Positions 34,947 through 45,680 of a stretch of DNA of 64,000 nt are shown here, in pieces. Within the stretch, counting starts at the first letter, position 1; every line of letters begins with the position of its first letter. The stretch covers positions 4,179,001 to 4,243,000 of the forward strand of contig NZ_CP071454.1 of the NCBI RefSeq assembly GCF_017352135.1, read 5' to 3'. The notes under the pieces are model-generated. The model was not told the DNA's origin and did not search any database. It worked only from the letters and a program-made list of their open reading frames with translations. A program made the position numbers and the translations under genes. This stretch comes from Rhizobium lentis. Lineage in GTDB: Bacteria > Pseudomonadota > Alphaproteobacteria > Rhizobiales > Rhizobiaceae.

Positions 34947-36956
34947 ATGTTCAAGAAAATCCTGATCGCGAATCGCGGCGAGATCGCCTGCCGCGTGATC
35001 AAGACTGCGCGCCGCATGGGCATTGCGACCGTTGCGGTCTATTCGGACGCGGATCGGGATGCGCTGCATGTCGAAATGGCCGACGAGGCCGTGCATATCG
35101 GCCCCGCCGCGGCATCGGAAAGTTATCTGGTGGCCGAGAAGATCATCGCAGCGTGCAAAGCGACAGGCGCCGAGGCGGTGCATCCCGGCTACGGTTTTCT
35201 CGCCGAGCGCGCCTCCTTCTGCGCCGAACTGGAAAAACAGGGCATCGTCTTCATCGGCCCGAAGCCGAAGGCCATCATGGCGATGGGCGACAAGATCGAA
35301 TCGAAGAAATTCGCCAATGCAGCCAGCGTCTCGACGGTCCCCGGCCATCTCGGCGTCATCGAAGATGCCGCGCATGCGGAAACGATATCAGGCGAGATCG
35401 GCTATCCCGTCATGATCAAGGCCTCCGCCGGCGGCGGCGGCAAGGGCATGCGCATAGCCTGGAACGAGGCGGAGGTGCGCGACGGCTTCGAGCGCGCCCG
35501 CTCGGAGGCGAAAAGCTCCTTCGGGGACGAGCGCGTCTTCATCGAGAAATTCGTCGTCGAGCCGCGCCATATCGAGATCCAGGTGCTGGCCGATGCGCAT
35601 GGCAACGTCGTCTATCTCGGCGAGCGCGAATGCTCGATCCAGCGGCGGAATCAGAAGGTGGCGGAAGAGGCGCCCTCGCCTTTCCTCGACGAAAAGACCC
35701 GCCAGGCCATGGGCGAGCAATCGGTGGCGCTGGCGAAAGCCGTTGAATACCAGAGCGCCGGCACCGTCGAATTCATCGTCGACCGCGACCGCAACTTCTA
35801 TTTCCTCGAAATGAACACCCGCTTGCAGGTCGAGCATCCCGTCACCGAACTCATCACCGGCATCGATCTTGTCGAGCAGATGATCCGCGTCGCGGCCGGA
35901 GAGCCTCTTTCCTTCACCCAGGACGATATCAGGCTCAACGGCTGGGCGATCGAAAGCCGGCTTTATGCCGAAGACCCCTACCGCAACTTCCTGCCTTCGA
36001 TCGGTCGCCTGACGCGCTACCGCCCGCCGGCCGAAGGCAGGACCGGCAATGTGGTCGTCCGCAACGATACCGGCGTCTTCGAAGGCGCCGAGATTTCGAT
36101 GTATTACGACCCGATGATCGCCAAGCTTTGCACCTGGGCGCCGACGCGCAACGAGGCGATCGACGCGATGGGCCGGGCGCTCGACGGCTTCGTCGTCGAC
36201 GGCATCGAGCACAATGTTCCCTTTCTGTCGGCGCTGATGAAACATCCGCGCTGGCGCGAGGGCCGGCTGTCCACCAGCTTCATTGCCGAGGAATATCCCG
36301 ACGGCTTCGCGCCGATGAAACCGGACCGGCAGGAGGAGGCCACGCTTGCCGCGATAGCACTGTCTGCCTCGCTCATCGAAGGAAACCGCCGCGAACGTTT
36401 CGCCGATCGCCTGCGCGCCGCATCGGCCGCACTGCGGGAGGATTGGGTGGTCAAAACAGGCGGGAGCTACGTCGCTGTCAGATTGCTCGATGGCCTTGTC
36501 ACCATTCCCTTCGATATGGAGATGGAGATCGAGGGCGGAAGCCGGAGCGTTGTCACCGATTGGAGACCGGGTGATCCGGTCTGGAGCGGCAAGGTCGGAG
36601 GTGAGGATATTACCGCGCAGATCCGCCCCGTTCTCAACGGTCTGCGCATCGACTGGCAGGGACTGTCCGTCACCGCCAAGGTCTTTTCGCCGCGTCATGC
36701 CGAACTCGACAGGCTGATGCCGGTGAAGCTGCCGCCCGATACCTCCAGGCTGCTGCTCTGCCCGATGCCCGGCCTCGTCGTATCAATTGCCGTCACCGAG
36801 GGCCAGGAGGTCAAGGCCGGCGAGACGCTAGCGATCGTCGAGGCGATGAAGATGGAAAACGTGCTGCGCGCCGAGCGCGATCTCGTCGTCTCGAAGATCA
36901 ATGCCGCAGCCGGCGAAAGCCTGGCCGTCGACGCGATCATCATGGAATTCGCCTGA
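34947..36956 (+). CDS. pccA: Propionyl-CoA carboxylase alpha subunit (biotin carboxylase + biotin carrier)
   Basis: The 669-residue protein starts MFKKILIANRGEIACRVIKTA, the biotin carboxylase N-domain. ATP-grasp follows with KASAGGGGKGMRIAW and ERECSIQRRNQKVAEEAPSP, then FLEMNTRLQVEHPVTELITG. The C-terminal biotin carrier has VEAMKMEN, with the lysine that takes biotin. Together with PccB it carboxylates propionyl-CoA to methylmalonyl-CoA. Assignment as PCC rather than methylcrotonyl-CoA carboxylase rests on the length and the pccB gene about 2 kb downstream on the opposite strand. Confidence 0.9.
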   Translation: MFKKILIANRGEIACRVIKTARRMGIATVAVYSDADRDALHVEMADEAVHIGPAAASESYLVAEKIIAACKATGAEAVHPGYGFLAERASFCAELEKQGIVFIGPKPKAIMAMGDKIESKKFANAASVSTVPGHLGVIEDAAHAETISGEIGYPVMIKASAGGGGKGMRIAWNEAEVRDGFERARSEAKSSFGDERVFIEKFVVEPRHIEIQVLADAHGNVVYLGERECSIQRRNQKVAEEAPSPFLDEKTRQAMGEQSVALAKAVEYQSAGTVEFIVDRDRNFYFLEMNTRLQVEHPVTELITGIDLVEQMIRVAAGEPLSFTQDDIRLNGWAIESRLYAEDPYRNFLPSIGRLTRYRPPAEGRTGNVVVRNDTGVFEGAEISMYYDPMIAKLCTWAPTRNEAIDAMGRALDGFVVDGIEHNVPFLSALMKHPRWREGRLSTSFIAEEYPDGFAPMKPDRQEEATLAAIALSASLIEGNRRERFADRLRAASAALREDWVVKTGGSYVAVRLLDGLVTIPFDMEMEIEGGSRSVVTDWRPGDPVWSGKVGGEDITAQIRPVLNGLRIDWQGLSVTAKVFSPRHAELDRLMPVKLPPDTSRLLLCPMPGLVVSIAVTEGQEVKAGETLAIVEAMKMENVLRAERDLVVSKINAAAGESLAVDAIIMEFA

Positions 36957-36965
36957 GCTCGGCCG

Positions 36966-36989
36966 GGCCGGTCTGCGGATAGACCGGCC
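36966..36989 (+). terminator. Terminator-like hairpin after pccA
   Basis: GGCCGGTCT and AGACCGGCC (9 bp, six-base loop) lie ten bases after the pccA stop. No U-tract. Confidence 0.45.
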
Positions 36990-37098
36990 GGACGCCGACC
37001 AGCCATATCAGTTGTTGAAGTCGCCGCCCCCTTCGTCCATATACGGAAAGCTCTTAGCTCAGCATTCCGGCAAGAGCATCGGCGACGTGGTTCCAGCT

Positions 37099-37572
37099 AT
37101 GACTTCGATTCCTTACACGGCCGACCTCAAGGGCCTCGACGACTTATCCGCACGGGAGCTCTATGACCTCCTCAGAATGCGCGTCGACGTCTTCGTCGTC
37201 GAGCAGAACTGCCCCTATCCGGAACTTGACGGCAAGGACATCGATGCCCTGCATCTGCGGCTGCTGGACGGCGGTGAACTGCTCGCCTCCGCGCGGCTTC
37301 TGAAGCCCTTCACTGCCGAGGATCCGTCAAAGATCGGCCGCGTCGTCGTATCGCCGGCCCATCGCGGCAAACGTCTGGGCGAGACATTGATGAGCGAAGC
37401 GATCATCTTTTGCGAGCGGCTTTATCCGGCAAATCCGATCGCCCTGTCGGCGCAGGCCCATCTGCGCCGCTTTTATGAATCCTTCGGCTTCGTCGGCACA
37501 TCTCTGGAGTATCTGGAAGATGGCATTCCCCATATTGATATGGTCAGACAGCCGGCCACCCAATCGGCATGA
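37099..37572 (+). CDS. GNAT family N-acetyltransferase (ElaA-like)
   Basis: The 157-residue protein begins MTSIPYTADLKGLDDLSARELYDLLRMR and has the ElaA pattern RVDVFVVEQNCPYPELDGKDIDALHL, then the CoA loop VVVSPAHRGKRLGETLM and RRFYESFGFVGTS. It should acetylate a small amine or protein N-terminus; the acceptor is unknown. The DUF188 gene follows after ten bases, so they are probably cotranscribed. Confidence 0.86.
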   Translation: MTSIPYTADLKGLDDLSARELYDLLRMRVDVFVVEQNCPYPELDGKDIDALHLRLLDGGELLASARLLKPFTAEDPSKIGRVVVSPAHRGKRLGETLMSEAIIFCERLYPANPIALSAQAHLRRFYESFGFVGTSLEYLEDGIPHIDMVRQPATQSA

Positions 37573-37582
37573 GGATATTGCT

Positions 37583-38050
37583 GTGATCTATGTCGACGCC
37601 GATGCCTGCCCGGTGAAGCCGGAAGTCCTCAAGGTTGCCGAACGTCACGGCCTCGAAGTCACCTTCGTCGCCAATTCCGGCCTGCGCCCCTCTCGCGATC
37701 CGATGGTCTACAACGTCATCGTCTCCAATGCCTTCGACGCCGCCGATAACTGGATCGCCGAACGCGCCGGCACGGGCGATGTCGTTGTTACCGCCGACGT
37801 GCCGCTCGCCGTGCGCTGTGTCGCTGCCGGCGCCTTCGTCAGCGGTCCGACCGGCCGTGTTTTCGATGAGACCAATATCGGCATGGCGAGCGCCATGCGC
37901 GATCTCGGCGCGCATCTGCGCGAAACCGGTGAGAGCAAGGGCTACAACGCTGCCTTCGGCCCGAAAGACCGCTCGCGGTTCCTCGAAACCTTCGACCGTC
38001 TCTGCCGCCGCGCCAAGACCCTGTCTGCAGAGACCGGCCGGCAGCCGTAA
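37583..38050 (+). CDS. YaiI/YqxD family protein (DUF188)
   Basis: The 155-residue protein starts at a GTG (VIYVDADACPVKPEVLKVAERHG) with GAGG eight bases upstream. The aspartates of VDADACPV and TADVPLA, and FDETNIGMASAMRDL, match the DUF188 family, which has a PIN/NYN-like nuclease fold; activity is unproven. An upstream ATG at 37475 would overlap the acetyltransferase gene and is not used by the family. Confidence 0.88.
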   Translation: MIYVDADACPVKPEVLKVAERHGLEVTFVANSGLRPSRDPMVYNVIVSNAFDAADNWIAERAGTGDVVVTADVPLAVRCVAAGAFVSGPTGRVFDETNIGMASAMRDLGAHLRETGESKGYNAAFGPKDRSRFLETFDRLCRRAKTLSAETGRQP

Positions 38051-38211
38051 TTCCCCGCCCGTCAAGAAACGGGTGGCATGCAGGCCGTGGCGGTTCCTAC
38101 CTTGAAGTCAGCCGGCCCCTCGCGCATATAGGCTTGATCGCAGACGACTGCGGCATCCCATGGATCCAACGTCGCGGGGACGGCCTCGCTCTTGAACAAG
38201 GAGAGAGGCGT

Positions 38212-38526
38212 ATGGCCTGGTTTCTGCTTTTTCTCGCCGGTCTTTTCGAATGTGGCTGGGCAATCGGCCTCAAATATACCGAAGGTTTCACGCGGCCGTT
38301 GCCGACGGCGCTGACCGTCATTTCAATGGTGGTGAGCATCGTGCTGCTCGGCCTGGCGGTGAAGCACCTGCCGATCGGCACCGCCTATGCGGTCTGGACA
38401 GGCATCGGCACGGTCGGCACCGTGTTTCTCGGCATCTGGCTGCTCGGTGACGAGGCAAGCGTCTCCCGTCTTGCCTGTATCATGCTGATCGTCGGCGGCA
38501 TCGCCGGTCTCAAGCTCACCGCCTGA
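38212..38526 (+). CDS. sugE: SMR family transporter SugE (guanidinium exporter type)
   Basis: The 104-residue protein has four transmembrane helices. The essential glutamate of the first helix sits in FLAGLFECGWAIGLKYTEGF, and the SugE-type motif IGTAYAVWTGIGTVGTVFLG is present. SugE/Gdx proteins export guanidinium in exchange for protons. AAGGAGAGAGGCGT precedes the ATG. The 160-base leader does not match a guanidine riboswitch that I can recognise. Confidence 0.9.
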   Translation: MAWFLLFLAGLFECGWAIGLKYTEGFTRPLPTALTVISMVVSIVLLGLAVKHLPIGTAYAVWTGIGTVGTVFLGIWLLGDEASVSRLACIMLIVGGIAGLKLTA

Positions 38527-38571
38527 TCAAAAAGGTCTGCGGAACGCCGGGCGCGCCCCACGCTGTTGCAT

Positions 38572-38964
38572 TCAGGCCGGCTTGCGGTTTTCGATGGCAA
38601 AAGCGCCGGGACCAGAGAAGGCCAGATACAGGAAGACGAAGCAGAACAGGATCGCTGCGTCGCCCTGGTTGACGACCGGGAAGAAGCTGCTCGGAGCATG
38701 CGCCATGAAATAGGCGACCGCCATTTCGCCGGCCAGTAGGAAGGCGACGGGGCGCGTCAGCAGGCCGACGAGGATGAGAAGGCCGCCGACCAACTCCAGA
38801 AGCGCTGCGAAAAGCATCAGCGGCGACAGTGGGCCCGCCATCTGCGAAGCCGGGAAACCGAAAAGCTTCATCGTGCCATGCTCGATGAACAAGAGCGCGG
38901 TGATGATTCTGAGAGCGGCCAGCGCGTAGGGGCGATAGGCGGAAAGACGCTCGAAACTTGACAT
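38572..38964 (-). CDS. DoxX family membrane protein
   Basis: The 130-residue protein has four transmembrane helices and the DoxX core ALRIITALLFIEHGTMKLFGFP, then LLELVGGLLILVGLLTRPVAFLLAGEMAVAYF. DoxX-like proteins sit in the inner membrane and some take part in thiosulfate or redox stress complexes; the role here is unknown. Convergent with sugE. Confidence 0.9.
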   Translation of the reverse strand: MSSFERLSAYRPYALAALRIITALLFIEHGTMKLFGFPASQMAGPLSPLMLFAALLELVGGLLILVGLLTRPVAFLLAGEMAVAYFMAHAPSSFFPVVNQGDAAILFCFVFLYLAFSGPGAFAIENRKPA

Positions 38965-39123
38965 TGAACCGCTCCTTTGAAGAATAAGAGCCGAGCGTTA
39001 GCTTGTCCCCGGTAAGGTTTGAAGACACGGATCACTGACGACCGTTCACTTTTTCGACAGCGCGAAAGACCTGTTCGACAGCAGGTAAACACCTGAGCAA
39101 ACGATTTTATTCACCTACGAAAG

Positions 39124-40656
<1,533 letters not shown>

Positions 40657-40690
40657 GCGATCTCCCTCGCCGCTCTCGTGTCGATAGGCG

Positions 40691-41149
40691 CTAGCGGCTG
40701 CGGCCGCTGAGCGAGAAAACCGAGCGTATCCTGGCTGCAACATCCTCCGCGATGATGTCGTCGGCAAGCTTCGGGTCGGCGGCAATGCTGGTCACGTCGA
40801 AGGCGCTGACCGCGATGACCGAACCGTCCTCGACCGAAGCCGCGTCGACGCTGATTTTGGCGACGTTGCGGTCCTTCTGGAAGCCGAGGCCCTTCTCTAC
40901 GGAAACCACGCGGATCGTCAGCACCACCCGCGGCAGCACGGTATCCCGCACGGTGGCGTTGATCGCAGCATTGACGCGGTCGCTGATCCCGGCAAGCAGA
41001 ACGCCCGGGATGTTGGGGCCGGAGAGAACGACGGCGCTTCGCACATCGTAAAGCGGCGCCTCCGGCTTCCTGGCCGAGAGGCTGACGCAGGCCGTGAGCG
41101 CGACACAGACGAGTACGGCCTGGCAAAAACACGACCTCAGCCAATTCAT
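40691..41149 (-). CDS. Putative lipoprotein of unknown function
   Basis: The 152-residue protein starts [21 protein letters not shown], a signal sequence ending in the lipobox LTAC. The mature part is a beta-rich domain ([30 protein letters not shown]) resembling small envelope lipoproteins; no named family. Probably attached to the outer or inner membrane. Its placement just upstream of pccB on the same strand is likely positional only. Confidence 0.75.
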   Translation of the reverse strand: MNWLRSCFCQAVLVCVALTACVSLSARKPEAPLYDVRSAVVLSGPNIPGVLLAGISDRVNAAINATVRDTVLPRVVLTIRVVSVEKGLGFQKDRNVAKISVDAASVEDGSVIAVSAFDVTSIAADPKLADDIIAEDVAARIRSVFSLSGRSR

Positions 41150-41216
41150 TACAAAATCCCGCACCACCCCGTTGGAGTCGCAGATTTCGTCATAATGTCT
41201 GGGAAGGCAATATGTT

Positions 41217-42002
41217 TCAGGTGCTTAGGGCGAAAAAAACATCCACTGCCGCCTTGAAATCCGCAAAGCGCTTGGCTCGCCGCTCCTCGGCTTCCTCGTC
41301 GCGCCCCCAATGCTCGATCGTCCAGTCCTCGTCGAGATGGGCAAGCGACCATGTCTCCTCCAGCGTCACCCGTCCCTCGGCAAAGGCAAGCGCCAGGATC
41401 GCCGAGCCGGTCAGCGTGGTGATCGTATGGAGAGCGGCGAGCGCCATTGGGCTCTGATGCCGCGCCAGCGTCACAGCGAAGGCGGCGGTCGCCTCACGCG
41501 GCTGTTCATGATGCATCACCCCTTCAACGAGGATGAAACGGGCGCCGAGATCGTTGGCTGCCCAGTCGATAATCGGGTCCCAACGTTCCCTCTGACGCTC
41601 GACCAGCAGCTCCGGCCCGTCGGCGCGGTAGCAGAGGAGGTCGGACGAGGAAAAGCGGAGAATGTCTTCGAAGATAGCCTGCGTATTGGTTGCCACGCCG
41701 TCGAGCGCGGTATTGACCAGCCGGGTCACCGGCATGGTGGCCGGATCTATTTCCTCGCCCTGCCCGCGCCATTCGGCGGCGACGAGCCGGGCGAGCGCCT
41801 CGGTCGGCACGGCGAGAACCTGGCGTGCCGGCGTGCGCACGGATTTGCCGTCGAGTGTGATCGCGAAGCTGCCCTCGTGCTCGGCGACCGCCACCTCGGT
41901 ATAGAAACGCTTCGGCAGCGGCTTTTTCATCTGGATCTGGGCCCGACGAATGGGATCGGGATGGCTCAGGCCCTCGGAAAGATCGTTCAGCAGATCGCGC
42001 AT
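41217..42002 (-). CDS. ATP12 family chaperone protein
   Basis: The 261-residue protein has the ATP12 pattern: KPLPKRFYTEVAVAEHEGSFAITLDGKSVRTPARQVLAVPT, then WDPIIDWAANDLGARFILVEGVMHHEQP and WSLAHLDEDWTIEHWGRDEEAEERRA. Alphaproteobacterial ATP12 homologues are thought to help assembly of the F1 ATPase alpha subunit. It is last in the same-strand run crcB, rluA-like, HAD, ATP12, ten bases after the HAD gene. Confidence 0.93.
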   Translation of the reverse strand: MRDLLNDLSEGLSHPDPIRRAQIQMKKPLPKRFYTEVAVAEHEGSFAITLDGKSVRTPARQVLAVPTEALARLVAAEWRGQGEEIDPATMPVTRLVNTALDGVATNTQAIFEDILRFSSSDLLCYRADGPELLVERQRERWDPIIDWAANDLGARFILVEGVMHHEQPREATAAFAVTLARHQSPMALAALHTITTLTGSAILALAFAEGRVTLEETWSLAHLDEDWTIEHWGRDEEAEERRAKRFADFKAAVDVFFALST

Positions 42003-42012
42003 GGGCTCACCC

Positions 42013-42666
42013 TCAGGAAAAATGGCGCAATATGTCGTTCGGATGGTAGGCGATCACATCGGCGCCGTTGGCGATCAGCTCATCCACGCTGGCATAGCCC
42101 CAGGCTACACCGATCGCTTTTGCGCCGGCAGCCTTTGCCATCTGCATATCGTAAACCGCATCGCCAATGACAATGGTGTCGGCGGCATTCATCCCGGTTT
42201 CGTCGCAACATTCCGTCACCATGGCCGGATGCGGCTTGGAGGGGCAGTCGTCGGCGGTGCGCGCGACGACGAAATGCCTGTCGAAGCCGTGCGTTTCCAT
42301 CACGAGCTTCAGCCCGCGGCGGGATTTTCCCGTCACCGCCCCGATCAGCAGATCCTCGCGGCCGCTGATCGAATCGATCATCTCGTGGATGCCGGCAAAC
42401 AGCGGCTCTCGATAGTCGAGATCCTGACGCACGATAGTAAACAGCGATTTGTAATGCGCTGTCATTTCGATGTCTTCCTGCTCGACATGCGGCCTGCCCT
42501 GCATGCGGGCGATGGCAATATCCAGCGACAGGCCGATGATGGCCTTGGTGTCCTCAAATCGAGGCTCCGCCTTGCCGAACTTCTCGAAGGTGCGCCGCAT
42601 GGTTTCATGGATAAGCCCGGCACTGTCGACCAAGGTTCCGTCGCAATCAAAAAGCGCGAGTTTCAT
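42013..42666 (-). CDS. HAD-IA family hydrolase
   Basis: The 217-residue phosphatase begins MKLALFDCDGTLVDSAGLIHETM, with the nucleophile Asp in DCDGT, has LIGAVTGKSRRG (motif II) and ends with the acidic pair in IVIGDAVYDMQMAKAAGAKAIG. It resembles phosphoglycolate phosphatase-like enzymes; the substrate is undetermined. It overlaps the upstream pseudouridine synthase gene by four bases (ATGA). Confidence 0.92.
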   Translation of the reverse strand: MKLALFDCDGTLVDSAGLIHETMRRTFEKFGKAEPRFEDTKAIIGLSLDIAIARMQGRPHVEQEDIEMTAHYKSLFTIVRQDLDYREPLFAGIHEMIDSISGREDLLIGAVTGKSRRGLKLVMETHGFDRHFVVARTADDCPSKPHPAMVTECCDETGMNAADTIVIGDAVYDMQMAKAAGAKAIGVAWGYASVDELIANGADVIAYHPNDILRHFS

Positions 42667-43661
42667 GCTTCGTCGTCCAGAATGGGAGCCGAATTTTCAT
42701 CGAAGCCGAGCAGGTTCCAGCTCTGCACCATATGCGGCGGCAAAGGCGCGGTAACGCGCAGGCGTCCCCCTGAGGGATGCGGGATGTCGATATGGCGGGC
42801 GTGCAGATGCAGCCGCTTTTGAACGCCGCCAGGGAAATCCCAATTTGGATCCTCGTCGAAATATTTCGGATCGCCGATGATCGGATGGCCGATATGGAGC
42901 GCATGGACACGAAGCTGGTGCGTGCGGCCGGTATAGGGCTCCATCTCCAGCCATGCCAGACGCTGGGCTGCCGTCTCGACAACGCGGTAGTAAGATACCG
43001 CGTGATCGGCTCCGTCTTCGCCGTGCTTGGCAATGCGCATACGATCGCCGTCGGCAGTCTGCTCCTTGACCAGCCAGGTCGAGATCTTGTCCTCGTGCTT
43101 GCGTGGCACGCCCTTGACCAGCGACCAGTAGGTCTTCTTGGTATCGCGCTCGCGGAAGGCGGCCGTCAGCTTCTGCGCGGCACCGCGGGTACGGGCGATG
43201 ACGAGAACGCCCGAGGTGTCGCGGTCGAGACGGTGGACGAGCCGCGGCTTCTCGCCCTTCGGACTGGTCCAGGCGTCGAGCATCTGGTCGATATGCCTGG
43301 TCACGCCTGAGCCACCCTGCACGGCAAGGCCGGGCGGCTTGTTGAGGACGATCACCTTGTCGTCCTCATGCAGCACCATGCGCGACAGGAGTTCGAAATC
43401 CGTGGAATGCTTGAGATCCTTGCCGGCGATCGGCCCGGTTTTCAGCTTTGCATCGACATCGAGCGGCGGCACGCGCACCATCTGGCCGGGCTGCACGCGT
43501 GCGTCCGATTTGACGCGTCCGCCATCGACGCGCACCTGGCCGGAGCGCAACAGCTTCTGCAGCGGCCCGAAGCCGAGCCCGGGAAAATGCACTTTGAACC
43601 AGCGATCGAGCCGCATACCGGCTTCGTCGGGTTCAACCTTGATATGTTCAATGCCAACCAT
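42663..43661 (-). CDS. RluA family 23S rRNA pseudouridine synthase
   Basis: The 332-residue protein has an S4-like N-terminal RNA-binding domain (MRLDRWFKVHFPGLGFGPLQKLLRSGQVRVDG) and the catalytic block RLVHRLDRDTSGVLVIART, with the essential aspartate in HRLDRDTSG. GRTHQLRVHALHIGHPIIGDPKY is the expected third motif. It is closest to RluC/RluD-type enzymes that modify 23S rRNA helices; the exact positions cannot be told. Confidence 0.93.
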   Translation of the reverse strand: MVGIEHIKVEPDEAGMRLDRWFKVHFPGLGFGPLQKLLRSGQVRVDGGRVKSDARVQPGQMVRVPPLDVDAKLKTGPIAGKDLKHSTDFELLSRMVLHEDDKVIVLNKPPGLAVQGGSGVTRHIDQMLDAWTSPKGEKPRLVHRLDRDTSGVLVIARTRGAAQKLTAAFRERDTKKTYWSLVKGVPRKHEDKISTWLVKEQTADGDRMRIAKHGEDGADHAVSYYRVVETAAQRLAWLEMEPYTGRTHQLRVHALHIGHPIIGDPKYFDEDPNWDFPGGVQKRLHLHARHIDIPHPSGGRLRVTAPLPPHMVQSWNLLGFDENSAPILDDEA

Positions 43662-43755
43662 AAACGATCTTTCGGAAATTGCAGCACGGGCCGAGCCGGC
43701 GTTCTCGCCGCAGCCTTTAGAGCATTTTTATGAAAAACGGAAACCGGAATCGAAA

Positions 43756-44133
43756 TCAGGCGAAAGCGCGCATGACGGCGAGCCCTGCGATGACAGCCGC
43801 CATTGAAAGCCCGACGCTTGCAACGATGTAGATCCCGCCGGCCACCGCCTCCCCGCGCTCGAACAAGGAGATTGCATCCAGCGAGAAGGCCGAGAAGGTG
43901 GTGAAACCGCCAAGGAAGCCGGTAATCAGCAGAAGGCGTAGCTCGATCGAGGCGTTAAACCTGCGCGCGATCAGCTCGGCAAAGACACCGATGACAAAGC
44001 AGCCGGCGACATTGACGGCAAGCGTGCCCCAGGGGAACGCCGGCCCCATGAGCCTCAGCGCCCACTGGCCGACATAATATCTGAGGACGGAACCGATCGC
44101 GCCGCCCAGCGCGACAAGGAAAGCCTGAATCAT
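43756..44133 (-). CDS. crcB: Fluoride efflux channel CrcB/Fluc
   Basis: The 125-residue protein has four helices: LVALGGAIGSVLRYYVGQW, WGTLAVNVAGCFVIGVFAEL, LRLLLITGFLGGFTTFSAFSLD and a final hydrophobic span. The GGFTTFSAF motif lines the fluoride path. It forms dimers in the inner membrane. The next gene downstream is 94 bases away past a repeat-like stretch. No fluoride riboswitch is visible upstream. Confidence 0.95.
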   Translation of the reverse strand: MIQAFLVALGGAIGSVLRYYVGQWALRLMGPAFPWGTLAVNVAGCFVIGVFAELIARRFNASIELRLLLITGFLGGFTTFSAFSLDAISLFERGEAVAGGIYIVASVGLSMAAVIAGLAVMRAFA

Positions 44134-44253
44134 GAGCCGGATTTACCTCAATTCGGCGACGACTCCAATGGAACCGCGCGAATTCTTGCCACTCGGTAAA
44201 ATGCCGATGATTTTGTTACGATAGCACCAAGACCATGCCGATACCGTGGCGAC

Positions 44254-44520
44254 ATGACGCAGCTCCTGTCCATATCGGCCAACACCGCCGCCATTGCCTT
44301 CGAATCGCTGAGGATCCCCCAGCGCGTCGCAACGAGCACGGCGGCGCGGGATGCAAAGCGCATTGCCGACCGGCAACTGAACGACGGAACGTCTGATCAG
44401 GCCGAGGAGCCCTCCAGCATCATCCAGTCGACGGAAGTGGCGCTCGACCTGATGGCCAAGGGCAACCAGCAGCCACAGGCCGGCCTCAGGCAGGCGCTGC
44501 AATCCTACGAGGATTTCTGA
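44254..44520 (+). CDS. Hypothetical protein, 88 aa
   Basis: A small soluble protein with Ala/Gln-rich helices (VATSTAARDAKRIADRQ) and no known motif. The N-terminal SISANTAAIAFESLR recalls flagellar-type helices but this is too short to call. It is followed 21 bases later by a bidirectional terminator shared with the convergent copper gene. Confidence 0.55.
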   Translation: MTQLLSISANTAAIAFESLRIPQRVATSTAARDAKRIADRQLNDGTSDQAEEPSSIIQSTEVALDLMAKGNQQPQAGLRQALQSYEDF

Positions 44521-44541
44521 GACAAGCCGCACAAGACAAAA

Positions 44542-44578
44542 AGTCTGCGACGGCAATGGCAGCCGCAGACTCTCTGTT
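44542..44578. terminator. Bidirectional terminator
   Basis: AGTCTGCG (44542-44549) and CGCAGACT (44564-44571) pair, with CTCTGTTT after it on the plus strand and an A-run before it (AAAAA, read as UUUU on the minus strand). It serves both convergent genes. Confidence 0.8.
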
Positions 44579-44592
44579 TAACCAGCCTCGGC

Positions 44593-45609
44593 TTACTTAC
44601 CCTGGGCAGACAGCACCTGCAGCACCAGATCAACCTTGCCGGCCTTTTCGAAGGTCAACGTCACCGGCACTGTATCGCCCTGTTTGAACGGCGTCTTCAC
44701 CTTCTGGAACATCAGATGCAGATTGCCGGGCTCGAGCTTGACCGTCTGGCCCGCGGCAATGGCGAGGCCCTCCTTCAATTGGCGCATCCGCATGACATTG
44801 TCCTTGGTCACCATCTCGTGGATCTGAACCTCGCCTGATGCAGGCGAGGACACCGAGACTAGGCGGTCATCCGTCTTGCCGTTGTTCTTCACCGTGAAGA
44901 AGCCGCCGCCGACCGGCTGGCCGGGCAGCATTGCCTTGGCGAAGCCGCCGGAGATTTCAAGATCGCCCGTGTTGATGGTTTCTCCGGCCGACGCCGCAGC
45001 CGTCATGCCAGCCATGTCCATGCCGGTTTTATCGGTCATGTCCATGCCGGCCATGTCGTCATGGTCGTGGCCATGGCCTTCGCCGGCGACGATCTTCAAG
45101 AGCGGCGCAGGACTTTTGAGGCCATGGGGATCGCCGCCGTCTTTCGCCACCTGATCCCACGCTTCGACCGCATCACCGCACATCTGCGTCACCGGAAAGG
45201 CGAGCGAAGTGCCGGCCTCGACGCCGGAAACCTTCCCCTGAATGACGAAAGTGTCGTAGAAATCGTCGGAGAGATTGCCGTTCTTCCAGCGGATCTCGAC
45301 GGCGCCCGTCTTCACCTTGTCGCCGTGATTGTCGTAGGACTTCTGGTAATCACCCCTGATCACCTCGAGCTCCCAACCGGGCTTCGGCTGCGGCTTGGCG
45401 AAGACGAAGCCTTCCGGCAGTTTCACCCGCACTTCCGTGGTCGACTTGCCGTCACAGCCATGCGGCACCTGCAGCGTGGCAAGAATGGTGCTGTCCTGCG
45501 TCGCCTGCTTGTCGAGGAAGCTCACATGCGCTTCGGCGCCGGCAAAGGCGGTTGCGGAAAGCAGGGCGGCAAGCCCAAACGTCTTGCCGAATGTCTTGAT
45601 TGTTTTCAT
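44593..45609 (-). CDS. DUF1775 (YcnI-like) and PCu(A)C copper chaperone fusion protein
   Basis: The 338-residue protein has a signal peptide cut before HVSF, so His becomes the N-terminal residue, the copper ligand of YcnI-type DUF1775 domains. After a His/Met-rich linker (GHGHDHDDMAGMDM, repeated) comes a PCu(A)C domain with its copper motif IHEM, MRM and LHLMF. It is a periplasmic copper chaperone, probably feeding cytochrome oxidase or a copper store. The small CxxC protein gene 71 bases upstream on the same strand is a likely partner. Confidence 0.93.
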   Translation of the reverse strand: MKTIKTFGKTFGLAALLSATAFAGAEAHVSFLDKQATQDSTILATLQVPHGCDGKSTTEVRVKLPEGFVFAKPQPKPGWELEVIRGDYQKSYDNHGDKVKTGAVEIRWKNGNLSDDFYDTFVIQGKVSGVEAGTSLAFPVTQMCGDAVEAWDQVAKDGGDPHGLKSPAPLLKIVAGEGHGHDHDDMAGMDMTDKTGMDMAGMTAAASAGETINTGDLEISGGFAKAMLPGQPVGGGFFTVKNNGKTDDRLVSVSSPASGEVQIHEMVTKDNVMRMRQLKEGLAIAAGQTVKLEPGNLHLMFQKVKTPFKQGDTVPVTLTFEKAGKVDLVLQVLSAQGK

Positions 45610-45680
45610 CGGATATCTCCTCGCCGGCTGCGAACTTCTTTGGCGAACCGGCATGCTGCGTCATGGGTTACGGAGGCAGA

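Noticed and set aside
36901..37098. Upstream extension of the ElaA-like acetyltransferase into the pccA end
   Set aside because: The family begins at MTSIPYT-like residues; the extension overlaps pccA and a hairpin.
38051..38211. Guanidine riboswitch called as a feature before sugE
   Set aside because: None of the conserved loops could be placed with confidence, so it is left as a query only.
44134..44253. Fluoride riboswitch upstream of crcB
   Set aside because: The conserved GGCGATG and CTGATG/CCTAC blocks are absent on the minus strand.
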